Shown piece by piece: positions 24,080-33,880 of a stretch of DNA of 64,000 bases. Below the pieces are notes generated by a model. It was given only the letters and a program-made list of their open reading frames with translations, did no database searches and was not told where the DNA came from. Source of the stretch: Salsipaludibacter albus (lineage in GTDB: Bacteria; Actinomycetota; Nitriliruptoria; Nitriliruptorales; Nitriliruptoraceae); contig NZ_JAHOPH010000001.1 of assembly GCF_019798055.1 (NCBI RefSeq), forward strand, positions 62,001-126,000. Direction: 5' to 3'. Position numbers and translations under genes: made by a program. Numbering within the stretch: the stretch's first letter is position 1; every line of letters starts with the position of its first letter.

Positions 24080-24586
24080 TCAGCCTGCCTCGGCCAGGCC
24101 GTGGGCGTCCGCCAGCACGGTGTTGATCTGCTCCTCGGCGGACTCCTCGTCGGTGCCGAGGGCGACCGACAGCTCCGAGAGAAGGATCTGCTTGGCCTTG
24201 GACAGCATCCGACGCTCACCGGCCGACAGGCCCTTGCCGAGCTCGCGGGTGGCGAGGTTGCGCACCACCTCGGCGACCTGGAAGATGTCGCCCGAGCGCA
24301 GCTTCTCCTGGTTGGCCTTGAACCGGCGTGACCAGTTCTTGGCGGCCTTGGTCTCGGGGGACTCCAGGATCGCGAACACCTCCGCGACCTGTGCGTCGCT
24401 GACGACCTCGCGGATGCCCACCGAGTCACACGAGTCGGTCGGGACCATGAGGGTGAGGTCCCCGTAGGTCATCCGCAGGACGAGGTAGTCCTTGGTCTCG
24501 CCCTTGAGTTCGCGCTGTTGGAGGGACTCGACGACCGCCGCACCGTGGTGGGGGTAGACGACGGTGTCACCGACGCTGTAGGCCAT
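24080..24586 (-). CDS. carD: CarD-family RNA polymerase-binding transcription regulator
   Basis: A 168-residue protein of the CarD/CdnL family. The N-terminal Tudor-like RNA-polymerase-interaction domain is MAYSVGDTVVYPHHGAA onward; the C-terminal helical DNA-binding domain includes KNWSRRFKANQEKLRSGD and GERRMLSKAKQIL. CarD stabilises open complexes at housekeeping promoters. AGGAG lies about 8 bases before the ATG at 24586. The order carD then isoprenoid genes then cysS-rlmB matches mycobacteria apart from the added dusB and maf and the later insertion. Confidence 0.95.
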   Translation of the reverse strand: MAYSVGDTVVYPHHGAAVVESLQQRELKGETKDYLVLRMTYGDLTLMVPTDSCDSVGIREVVSDAQVAEVFAILESPETKAAKNWSRRFKANQEKLRSGDIFQVAEVVRNLATRELGKGLSAGERRMLSKAKQILLSELSVALGTDEESAEEQINTVLADAHGLAEAG

Positions 24587-24927
24587 GCAGGCAGCTCCTG
24601 TGAGGATGGGGCGTGCGCGGGGTGGAACGATGACGGGCGTCGGTCCGTCGTGGTCGCCGGCAGGCATCCGTACGCGAGGTCCCGGTCGGGGACGACGTCG
24701 ACGGTGCCGCGGGGCAGACGGTCGGATCGGTCCCCACTCCACCGGGAACGTGGTGCGATGCATCCCGATCACGGTGGCTGGAAGCGTTCCCGCCGGCTGC
24801 CACGGTGCTCAGGTCACCACGGAGGAACTCCTCGTCACGGCCCTCAAACCCCGGAATTCGGGTGAATGCTGGCGCATGGTACCCCACCCACCGAGACCGC
24901 ACAATCGATCGGGCGGCGTCGGAGGCC
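24587..24927. other. 341-bp region between disA and carD, contains carD promoter
   Basis: The region holds one good minus-strand promoter near its upstream end (listed separately), which would give carD a leader of about 285 nt. No hairpin with a clear role and no extra gene are evident. An in-frame extension of carD to 24772 exists but is Arg/Pro-rich and not conserved-looking. Confidence 0.5.
24876..24904 (-). promoter_or_regulatory. sigma-A-type promoter upstream of carD
   Basis: On the minus strand TTGTGC (24904-24899) and TACCAT (24881-24876) are separated by exactly 17 bases. It lies just after the disA stop and reads toward carD, implying a leader of about 285 nt. Confidence 0.5.
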
Positions 24928-25992
24928 CTACTCGTAGTGGTTGACCAGCGTGACTTCGGCGCGGCGGTGGAGTGAATCGCGGATCCGGCGGGCCCGGGTC
25001 TCGCCGACCCCCTCGACCGCCACCAGCTCGTCGACCGACGACTCGATGATCGCCCCGAGGCTGCCGAAGGTCTTGACCAGGCGGCTGATGATGTGGCTCG
25101 GCAGGCGCGGCACCTGCGCCAGCAGGCGGTAGCCACGCGGCTGCACCGGACGGTCGATGAACTCGACGTCGTAGGCCAGCGCCGCGGCCACGTTGTCGGC
25201 GGTCAGCAGCTCGTCGGTGGTGTAGCCGTCCAGCTGGTCGCCGACACTGTCGATCGAGCGCCGGTTGTCGCCGAGGTAGTCCTGGACGATCAGCTGGCGC
25301 TCGTCCTCGACCGACGACATCAGCTCGTCGAGCTGGAGCTTGATCAGGCGACCCTCCGTGCCGAGCTCGACGATCTGGTACTGGATCTCCTGGGCGATGC
25401 GGCGGACCATCTCGGAGCGCTGCAGTGCCAGGATCACGTCCCGGAGGACGACTGCGTCCTCGACCTCGCGGGTCGACAGGTTGTTGGTGACCTCGTCGAG
25501 GCGGGCGCGGTAGCGCTCCAGGGTGGACAGCGCCTGGTTGGCTCGGAAGAGCAGGTTGGAGACCGGCTCGACGACCCGGCGGCGCTCCCCCCAGTACAGG
25601 GTGACGCGGCTCATCGACTCCGACACCGAGATCACCGGCGCGTTGGCCTGCTTGGCCGCCCGCTCGGCGGAGCGATGGCGCGTGCCCGTCTCGGAGGTGG
25701 TGATGGAGGACTCGGGGACCAGGTGCACGTTGGCCCGCACGATCCTCGCACCGGCGTCGTCGAGGATCAGCGCACCGTCCATCTTCGCCAGCTCGGCGAT
25801 CCGCTGCTCGGTCGCGGGCGTGTCGATCACGAAGCCGCCCGAGATCATCTGCTCGATGTCGTCGTTGTAGCCCAGCACGATCAGCGCGCCTCGGCCGGCG
25901 CCGATCACCCGCTCGATGCCGTCCCGGATGACCGTGCCCGGGGCGAGCCGGGCAAGGATGCTGCTGAGTTCCTCGTCGTGGTCGTTGTCCAC
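24928..25992 (-). CDS. disA: DNA integrity scanning diadenylate cyclase
   Basis: A 354-residue DisA that makes c-di-AMP from two ATP and scans DNA for branched structures. The N-terminal DAC domain has the DGALILDD (DGA) and GTRHRSAER (RHR) motifs; a long helical spine follows; the C-terminal helix-hairpin-helix is VEGVGETRARRIRDSL. GTG at 25992 has GAGG about 9 bases upstream. The upstream neighbour, where radA usually lies, encodes a helicase with a RadA-like zinc ribbon. Confidence 0.95.
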   Translation of the reverse strand: MDNDHDEELSSILARLAPGTVIRDGIERVIGAGRGALIVLGYNDDIEQMISGGFVIDTPATEQRIAELAKMDGALILDDAGARIVRANVHLVPESSITTSETGTRHRSAERAAKQANAPVISVSESMSRVTLYWGERRRVVEPVSNLLFRANQALSTLERYRARLDEVTNNLSTREVEDAVVLRDVILALQRSEMVRRIAQEIQYQIVELGTEGRLIKLQLDELMSSVEDERQLIVQDYLGDNRRSIDSVGDQLDGYTTDELLTADNVAAALAYDVEFIDRPVQPRGYRLLAQVPRLPSHIISRLVKTFGSLGAIIESSVDELVAVEGVGETRARRIRDSLHRRAEVTLVNHYE

Positions 25993-26160
25993 CCGTCGGA
26001 TCCTCGCGTCGGTCGGCTGGCCGGGGTCCGGCGACACCCGTGGTCGCGGACCGGATGGTCCGGAATGCAACCCACGCGTTGTCGCCCGGCCGCCCCCGGC
26101 ATGGCGTGCGGCCAGCATAACCGCGCCGTCGGTGCCGTCCCCGGCCGCCTGCCCCGCCGG

Positions 26161-27702
26161 TCAGGGGGACGACGCGTCCAGTGGCAGTGCCATCCAGGAC
26201 TCGACCGCCCCGGGTTCGTCTGCATCGACCTCGTCGACCCGCACCGCCACCGGCAGGACCTCGTCCAGGAACTCCTCGTGGGCGCCCTTCGAGGGGTCCT
26301 CGTGGGTGCCCACGGCATGGACGATCAGCAGCCTCGCCACGCGGTCGTCGGGCGTCCGCCGCAGGACCCGACCGAGCCGCTGGACCATCTGGCGACGGGA
26401 CCGGAACGCGGCCAGCACGATGGCGACGTCGGCGTCGGGGACGTCCACGCCCTCGTCCAGGACCCGGGGGGCGACCACGACCGGCAGGTTGCCGTTGCGG
26501 AACTGGGCCATCCGGATGCGCCGCCGTTCCGACGACAGGCCACCGTGGATGGTCTCGGCCAGCGGCCCGGCGGCCCGCATCACCGTCGCGACCTGCTCGG
26601 CCTGGTCGACCGTGTCGCAGAACACCAGGGTCTTGCGTTCGTGGAGGGTCGGTGCGACCGCGGCCGCCACCGTGAGCTTGCCGGCCGCCTGGGCGGCCGC
26701 GTCGCGCCGGGCGCGCAACTGGACCAGCCAGTCGCGCGCGACCGCCACCACCGGGTCGTCCCGCCGACGGGCCCCGCTGTCGGCCTCGCCCATCACCTCC
26801 ACCGCCGCGCGCAGGGTGTCCCGGGGGTGGCGTGGGAGGCCGTGCTCGGACAGCAGCACCCGCCGGGCGCGGCGCGCCGCACGGTCGGCGGTGTCCCACG
26901 TGGCCTGCTCGTGGTCGTCCAGCCGGGTGCCCACCAGGGCGATGGCGAAGGGCGCGATCACGCCGTCGGCGGCGGCCCGGGCGTAGCCGTAGTCGGACAC
27001 GACGGGGCCGAAGTACGGGCCGAGCACGTCCACCACGCCATCGTCGGCGCGCTCGTAGGTTGCGGTCAGGGCCAGTCGCATGGCATAGTCGTCCCGGAGC
27101 GCCCGCGACCAGGTCGGTGCGCCGTAGCGGTGTGCCTCGTCGGCGACCAACAGACCCAGTTGGCCCTCGGCCGGCACGACCGGGACGTCCGACGCCGACG
27201 CCGGCGTCGCCACCAGGACGTCGTGGGCGCCGAAGTCGTCCGCGTTGCCCCCGCCCAGGCGGCCGACCCGTGCGGTCGGCGCGTGGGCGCGCAACTCGTC
27301 CACCCACTGCGCGAGCAGCTCGAGCGTCGGGACCAGCACGAGGGCCACGCCACCACGGTCGACGACCACCCGGACGGCCGCCATCGCCAACCGGGTCTTG
27401 CCCGCACCGGTGATGGCCTCCACCACGCCGCGGCACCCGGCCGTCGCCCATGCCGCGAAGGCATCGACCTGCCACGGACGCAGCGACAGGCCGTCCAGCG
27501 GCCCGAGCGGCCCGGCCCCCGACGACGTGGTGGTGCCGTCGGGAGCATCGCCGGGGCCATCGGTGTCGTCGTCGGACGGGTCGGAACCCGTGCCGGCCTC
27601 CTCGACGGTGCCCCACGCGCCGCAGCCCGCGCATCGGCCCACCCACGTGGTGGCCGGTCGGCCGCACGCGGTGCAGACGAAGCCGGGTCCGCGGCGGGCC
27701 AC
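26161..27702 (-). CDS. SF2 DEAH helicase with RadA-like N-terminal zinc ribbon
   Basis: A 513-residue protein. Residues 7-35 are a four-Cys zinc ribbon (Cys10, Cys13, Cys24, Cys27) in the exact RadA/Sms layout, including the TWVGRCAGCGAWGTVEE run. After an acidic linker (about 36-66) comes a superfamily 2 helicase of the XPB/type III restriction-like kind: Walker A TGAGKT at 98-103, DEAH at 189-192, SAT-like TATY, motif V DEGVDVPDAD and motif VI QRLGRVLRR. It has no RecA/Lon-like RadA core. It sits upstream of disA, the usual radA position. A role in DNA repair or branch processing with DisA is inferred. Confidence 0.9.
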   Translation of the reverse strand: MARRGPGFVCTACGRPATTWVGRCAGCGAWGTVEEAGTGSDPSDDDTDGPGDAPDGTTTSSGAGPLGPLDGLSLRPWQVDAFAAWATAGCRGVVEAITGAGKTRLAMAAVRVVVDRGGVALVLVPTLELLAQWVDELRAHAPTARVGRLGGGNADDFGAHDVLVATPASASDVPVVPAEGQLGLLVADEAHRYGAPTWSRALRDDYAMRLALTATYERADDGVVDVLGPYFGPVVSDYGYARAAADGVIAPFAIALVGTRLDDHEQATWDTADRAARRARRVLLSEHGLPRHPRDTLRAAVEVMGEADSGARRRDDPVVAVARDWLVQLRARRDAAAQAAGKLTVAAAVAPTLHERKTLVFCDTVDQAEQVATVMRAAGPLAETIHGGLSSERRRIRMAQFRNGNLPVVVAPRVLDEGVDVPDADVAIVLAAFRSRRQMVQRLGRVLRRTPDDRVARLLIVHAVGTHEDPSKGAHEEFLDEVLPVAVRVDEVDADEPGAVESWMALPLDASSP

Positions 27703-27705
27703 GAC

Positions 27706-29097
27706 CTACGTGGCCGGCTGCAGGTCGACCTCGCCCCAGTCCAGGGCCGCCAGGTCGTCGGCGATGGCGGCGGCGTCGCCGACCGCGACCACGACCACGT
27801 CGTCGGTCAGGAGGTGGTCGTGGGCAGCGGCTCGGACCTCGTCGGGGGTGGCGCTGCGCAACCGTGCGAGGTGCTCGGTGGTGTGCCCGGGTGGCAGGTC
27901 GTCGCCGAGGTTCCCAGCCACCGTGGCGGCCAGCGCCTGGGGTGTCTCCAGGGACAGGGGGATCACCCCGGCGAGGTAGTCGGCCGCCCCGGCGACCTCG
28001 GCGTCGGTCGGTCCCTGCGCACCCAGCGTGCTGGCGACGTCGCGGATGATCCGCAGGGACTCGGCGGTCGTCGGCGTGTCGAACGAGCCACTCGCCAGGA
28101 CGAACAGCCCGCCACGGCGGAACGTCTGCAGGCTGGATCGCACCCCGTAGGTGAAGCCCCGCTCCTCGCGCAGGACCCCGTCCAGGCGGGAGGTCAGCGG
28201 GCCACCCAGCACGTGGGCCAGCAACCGGGTGGGTGCGCGGTCGTCCGCGTGGGTGTCGGGGCCGGCCCGAACGACCCGCAGCTCGGTCTGGACCGCGCCG
28301 GGCTGGTCGACCACCACGATGCGGGGACCGGACTGCAGCCGCAACGGGTCGGGCCGGGTCGGGGGCAGGGTGGCCGGCCCCAGTTCGCCCAGGTGACGCT
28401 CGACCAGCGCGACGACGTCCACGCCGGACAGGTCGCCCGCCACGACCACGTCGACGGGCGCCCCCACGACCACATCGCGGTGGTGGGCCACGACGTCGTC
28501 ACGGGTGAGCGCGGCCATCGTCGCGTCGTCACCGGCACCGGGCAGCGAGGCGCGGTGGTCGGGCGCCACGGCGGCCCGCCGCAGCGCCAGGTTGGCCTTG
28601 CCGGCCGGCGTCGCCAGTTCCTGGGCGAGACGGTCGCGACGCTGGCCGACCAGGCGGGCGACGTCGCGTGCCGGGAAGGTCGGGGTCAGCAGCGCCTCCC
28701 GGAGCAGGTCCAGGCCGGCTTCGAGGTGCTCGGTCGGCACCGTCACGGTCACGCGGGTGCCCCCGAAGGAGACCCGGGGGGACCAGTCGGCGCCGATGCG
28801 GTCCAGCGCCGCGGCGAAGCTGTCCCCGTCGTGGTTCTCGGTGCCCTCGTCGAGTGCACGGGCAGCGATCGTGCCGACGCCGGCCTTCGCCAGTTCCTCG
28901 GCCGTGACCGGGGCGTCGACCAGCACGGCGACCGCGACCAGCTCGCGACCGGGCAGGTCCAGCAGGTGGACGGTCGGGCCGGACGGGGCGGCCTGGGTCT
29001 GGATCGGGGGCAGGGCCCACGGTTGCGGCGGCGAGACGTCCGGGCGGGGAGCCGTCGTGACGTCGGGGCGGTCGACACGGGGGGGCTGGGGGCTCAT
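27706..29097 (-). CDS. M16-family peptidase subunit lacking the zinc motif
   Basis: A 463-residue M16 (pitrilysin/MPP-like) protein without the HxxEH zinc motif. The C-terminal half keeps the substrate-binding Arg/Tyr pair in LTSRLDGVLREERGFTYGV. Such proteins pair with an active M16 subunit. Residues 1-40 are Pro-rich and probably disordered. The ATG overlaps the stop of the active partner gene by four bases, which supports a heterodimer. Confidence 0.88.
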   Translation of the reverse strand: MSPQPPRVDRPDVTTAPRPDVSPPQPWALPPIQTQAAPSGPTVHLLDLPGRELVAVAVLVDAPVTAEELAKAGVGTIAARALDEGTENHDGDSFAAALDRIGADWSPRVSFGGTRVTVTVPTEHLEAGLDLLREALLTPTFPARDVARLVGQRRDRLAQELATPAGKANLALRRAAVAPDHRASLPGAGDDATMAALTRDDVVAHHRDVVVGAPVDVVVAGDLSGVDVVALVERHLGELGPATLPPTRPDPLRLQSGPRIVVVDQPGAVQTELRVVRAGPDTHADDRAPTRLLAHVLGGPLTSRLDGVLREERGFTYGVRSSLQTFRRGGLFVLASGSFDTPTTAESLRIIRDVASTLGAQGPTDAEVAGAADYLAGVIPLSLETPQALAATVAGNLGDDLPPGHTTEHLARLRSATPDEVRAAAHDHLLTDDVVVVAVGDAAAIADDLAALDWGEVDLQPAT

Positions 29098-30356
29098 GCG
29101 ACGTTCCTGTAGTCGAGGATGGCGCGGGCGTCGGGCCGCAGCCAGGTCGCGGCGGCGTCGCGGACCGCGGCAGGCGTGACCGCGGCCAGCCGGTCGTCGG
29201 CCCGGTCCCCCCAGGTGGCGTCACCGAACAGGGCGACCCCACGGGCGTGGTCGTCGGCCCGACCCAGCAGGGTCGCCCGGGTGTCCAGCCGGTCGCGGCG
29301 GAGCCGCTCGACCGCGCGGACCAGCTCGTCCTCGGTCGGTTCGTCCTCTGCCAGGAGCGCCACCTCCTCCTCCATCACGGCGGCCAGGTCGTCGAGGTCG
29401 CTGCCCGAGCGCGCGCGTGCCACGACCGTGGCGACGTCGACCCCACCCACCATCTCGAACGTGCCACCCGACACGGTCTCGGCCAGTTCCTCCTCGCGGA
29501 CGGCGCGGCGAACCAGTCGACTGGCCCCGCCGCCGGTCAGCACCTCGAACGCCACGACGACGGCGTCGTGGACCGGGTCACCGTCGGGCGGGACGCGCCA
29601 GGTCACGTACCGGGTCGCCGCGGGCACGGCCTCGTCGCTGTGGCGGACCTCGGTGCCGTCGCGCGGGCCGATCGCACCGTCCGGGGCCGCGGGTGGCCGG
29701 GGGTTGCCGGTGATCCCGCCGAACCAGCGGCCGGCCGCCTCGGTCGCCGCGTCCACGGCGACGTCGCCCGCGATGGACAGCACCGCGTTGTGGGGCGAGT
29801 AGTGCGCCAGGAAGAACCGGTGGACGTCGTCCAGGTCGGCGGCGTCGAGGTCGGCCATCGACCCGATCGGCAGGTGGTGGTAGGGATGGCCCTCCGGGAA
29901 GAGGATCACGAACAGTTCCTCCCAGGCGGTCCCGTAGGGCTGGTTGTCGTAGCGCTGGCGACGCTCGTTCTTGACGACGTCGCGCTGGTTGTCGAGGTTG
30001 GCCTGGTCGAGGGCGTCGAGCAGCGTGCCCATGCGGTCGGCCTCCAGCCACAGGGCCAGGTCGAAGGCCCGGGTCGGCACGGTCTCGTAGTAGTTGGTGC
30101 GGTCGAACGACGTGGTCCCGTTGAGGGTGCCGCCGACGGACTGGATGGCGGCGAAGTGGCCGGTGGCGTCGACGTTGCGCGAGCCCTGGAACATCAGGTG
30201 CTCGAACAGGTGGGCGAAGCCGGTCCGCCCGGACTCCTCGTGGCGCGACCCCACGTCGTACCAGAGCTCGACCGCCACGGCCGGGACCAGGTGATCCGGT
30301 GCGACGACGACCCGCAGGCCGTTGTCCAACGTCGTGGTGACGGGCGTGGCGGGCAT
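29094..30356 (-). CDS. M16-family zinc peptidase, active subunit
   Basis: A 420-residue metallopeptidase with the inverted zinc motif HLFEH near residue 49-53 (FAHLFEHLMFQGS) and a downstream Glu in VVKNERRQRYDNQPYG as third ligand. The family degrades peptides or processes precursors in a clam-like chamber. There is no signal peptide, so it is probably cytoplasmic. ATG at 30356 begins the family-typical TTLDNGLRVVV region. It is coupled to the non-catalytic M16 gene downstream and lies after an ABC exporter operon. Confidence 0.92.
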   Translation of the reverse strand: MPATPVTTTLDNGLRVVVAPDHLVPAVAVELWYDVGSRHEESGRTGFAHLFEHLMFQGSRNVDATGHFAAIQSVGGTLNGTTSFDRTNYYETVPTRAFDLALWLEADRMGTLLDALDQANLDNQRDVVKNERRQRYDNQPYGTAWEELFVILFPEGHPYHHLPIGSMADLDAADLDDVHRFFLAHYSPHNAVLSIAGDVAVDAATEAAGRWFGGITGNPRPPAAPDGAIGPRDGTEVRHSDEAVPAATRYVTWRVPPDGDPVHDAVVVAFEVLTGGGASRLVRRAVREEELAETVSGGTFEMVGGVDVATVVARARSGSDLDDLAAVMEEEVALLAEDEPTEDELVRAVERLRRDRLDTRATLLGRADDHARGVALFGDATWGDRADDRLAAVTPAAVRDAAATWLRPDARAILDYRNVA

Positions 30357-30430
30357 GCAGGCTCCCCGGCGAGGCGGTCGTGACCGGCCGGCCACGGTAC
30401 ATCGCGCGACCGCCCGTCGGCAGGCCGGCC

Positions 30431-32952
30431 CTAGCCGGTGCGGATCGCCTCGAGCGGGTCCAGCCGGGCGGCGCGGCGTGCGGGGTAGACCGACGCGAGC
30501 ACGCCGACCACGACCCCGAGGACCAGGGTCACGCCCAGTTGCCACCACGGCCACGTGAACGCGCCCTCGAGCACGACGCGTGCGACCGCGAACGCCACGC
30601 CGACCCCCAGGACCGCACCCGTCACGGTCCCCACGATCGATGTCAGCAACGCCTCGGTGCGGATCATGCGGCGCAGCTGGGACCGCGTCATGCCGACCGA
30701 ACGCATCAGCCCCAGCTCGCGGGTCCGCTCGGCGATCGCCAGCACCAGCGTGTTGAGGATCCCGAACAGGGCGATCACCACGGCGACGCCCAGCAGCGCG
30801 CCGACCGCGGACAGCAGGAAGTTGAAGAAGGTCCGGACCACCGAGACGATCTGGTTGGCGTCGATGACGTCGACCCCGGCATAGTCGTCGGCCACGGCCT
30901 CGACGCCGGTCCGGGCGGTCTCGATGTTGGCGCCGTCGTCGTAGCGGACCGAGGCGGACAGGACCGGCTGTGGGCCGATGGTGTCCTCCACGACCGTGCG
31001 TGACAGCACGGCCGGCGGGATCTCGAAGCTGAAGCCCGACAGGGCGGTGACCTCGACGTCCAGCGGGGTCCCGTCGACCAGCACCACCGCCACCTCGTCG
31101 CCGATCCCCACCCCGGCCGCCGTCGCGATCTCGCCGGCCAGCACCATCCCGTCCGGGTCGACCTCGCCCTGGGTGACCTCGAGGCCCAGCACGTCGGTCA
31201 GCTGCGACACGTCGGCGGCGGCGACCGGCAGGCCGCCACCCCCGAACTGGGGTCCGCCCATCTCGAGCTCGAGGCTGCCCACGATCGTGTTGACCTCGGC
31301 GACCTCGTCGACGCCGTCGACCGCCCGGAGGTCGGCGAGGAACTCCGGTGGCAGGCCCTGCTCGCTGCCCGAGCTGACCGACACGTCGGCGCCCGACAGC
31401 TGCTCGAGCTGGCCGATGGCGAAGTCGCGGATCGCGCCACCGGCCGCGGTGACGAACACGACCAGGAACACGCCGATGACCAGGGCGTTGGCCGTGGCCG
31501 CCGTGCGACGGGCGTTGCGGTCGACCTCGGCCACGGCGATCTCGTCGGCCGCCGACAGGCGTCCCAGCGGGCCGCGCAGGCGTCGGGCCACCCACGACAC
31601 GACGGTCGGGCCGCCCACGATGACGCCGACGAGCAGCAGCGTGGCACCACCGCCCAGCAGCAGGGCGATCGAGCCGATCGAGCCCGCGACCAGGGCGACC
31701 ACGCCCAGCGCCAGCAGCGCCACACCGGTGATCGAGCGTCCCAGCGAGATCGGCTTGATGGTGGGGTCGGCGTCGCGCATCGCCTCGACCGGCCGGGTGC
31801 GCGACGCCCGCCAGGCGGGGATGAACGCGCTGACCACGGTCACCACGACGCCGGACAGGACGACCTGCAGCATCGCCAGGGGTCGCACCGTCAGCGTGGC
31901 CAACCCTGCCAGCGCCGGGATCAGCAGGATCGCCAGGCCGACCAGCACCACGCCCAGGAGGGCCCCGGCCAGCGATGCGACCAGGGACACCACGAGCGCC
32001 TCGACCCGCACGGCGCGTCGGACCTGCCGCGACGAGGTGCCCAGTGCCCGCAGCAGGGCGAACTCGCGGGTGCGCTGGGCGACGATCGTGGTGAAGGTGT
32101 TGAAGATGATCAGTGCCCCGACCACCAGCGCCAGGTAGGCGAACGCCTGCAGTCCGATGCCCAGGGCGTCGGCGATCCCGGCGGCGGCACCGGCCTCGCG
32201 ATCGCGCAGGTCGTCGCCCGACAGCACCTGTGCCTCCGGTCCGGCGACGTCGGCGACCGCGCTGCGGACCACGGCCGGGTCCGCCCCTTCCTCGATGCCG
32301 CCCAGCACGGTCGACCAACCCCGGTCCTCGAGCCCGGTGAAGCGCTGGCCGTCAGCCCGGGAGACCAGCACGTCGGCCTCGCCGCGGGCGGACTGCTGGC
32401 CGAACGTGGACAGGCCGACCACCGTCACCTCGGCCGGGCCGGTGCGCGACGTCACGGTGGTGGCGTCGCCCACGTCGATGCCGACGGCGGCAGCCGTGTC
32501 GACGTCCAAGGCGATCTCGCCCGCCGCGGTCGGCAGGCGTCCCGACTCGAGGTCCCACGGGGTGAGGGGGTCATCGACGACCACCCAGGCCGTGCCCCCG
32601 ATCGGATCGTCCACGTCTGGCACCGACAGCTCGACACTGGACGACGACTCGCCGATGGCCGAGCTGATCCCGTCCACGGCCGCGATCTCGTCGACGATCC
32701 CGAGGTCCAGCCCCGAGCTCGCCTCGAGTCCGAACTCGGCGGATGGGTCGTCGGGGTCCACGGCGGGCTCGACCGCGACGTCCACGTCCCCCAGCGCCGC
32801 GACGGCGTTGCTGGTCAGGGCGTTGGCCAACGAGTCCCGCAGGACCAGCGCCGAGGACAGGAAGGTGGTCGCGACGACCACTGCGAGCAGGGTCCCCAGG
32901 AACCGCGCCGGGTTGGCCCGGACGGTCCGCCAGGCGATCGTGGCCAGCGTCA

Positions 32953-32953
<1 letters not shown>
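30431..32953 (-). CDS. FtsX/MacB-type ABC transporter permease
   Basis: An 840-residue permease with duplicated FtsX/MacB architecture: membrane helix at residues about 16-38, a large extracytoplasmic domain, three central helices, a second long helix near 490, a second periplasmic-type domain, and three C-terminal helices ending VLASVYPARRAARLDPLEAIRTG in pieces typical of the family. These permeases use mechanotransmission to export lipids, lipoproteins or peptides. The ATG at 32953 shares one base with the stop of the ATPase gene (TGATG). Confidence 0.92.
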
Positions 32954-33720
<767 letters not shown>

Positions 33721-33880
33721 GGCGACACTCGTCGGGTCGGTGGCGAGTCGGTGCGGGTGGTCGAGCGGGGTGGCGGGGTCGATCACCGTCCGGGCGGACG
33801 GTAGCGATCGCGTCCCGGGGACGGCCCACGGGATCTCCCGCCTGCCACCCCGAGACGACCCCGAGACGACCCGGCAGGGA

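Noticed and set aside
27706-29097. Broken M16 protease because HxxEH is missing
   Set aside because: Inactive partner subunits are normal in this family and the gene is coupled to an active M16 gene.
25093-29112. 1339-codon plus-strand frame opposite helicase, disA and M16 genes
   Set aside because: Low-complexity shadow sequence with no recognisable domain; four real genes lie on the other strand.
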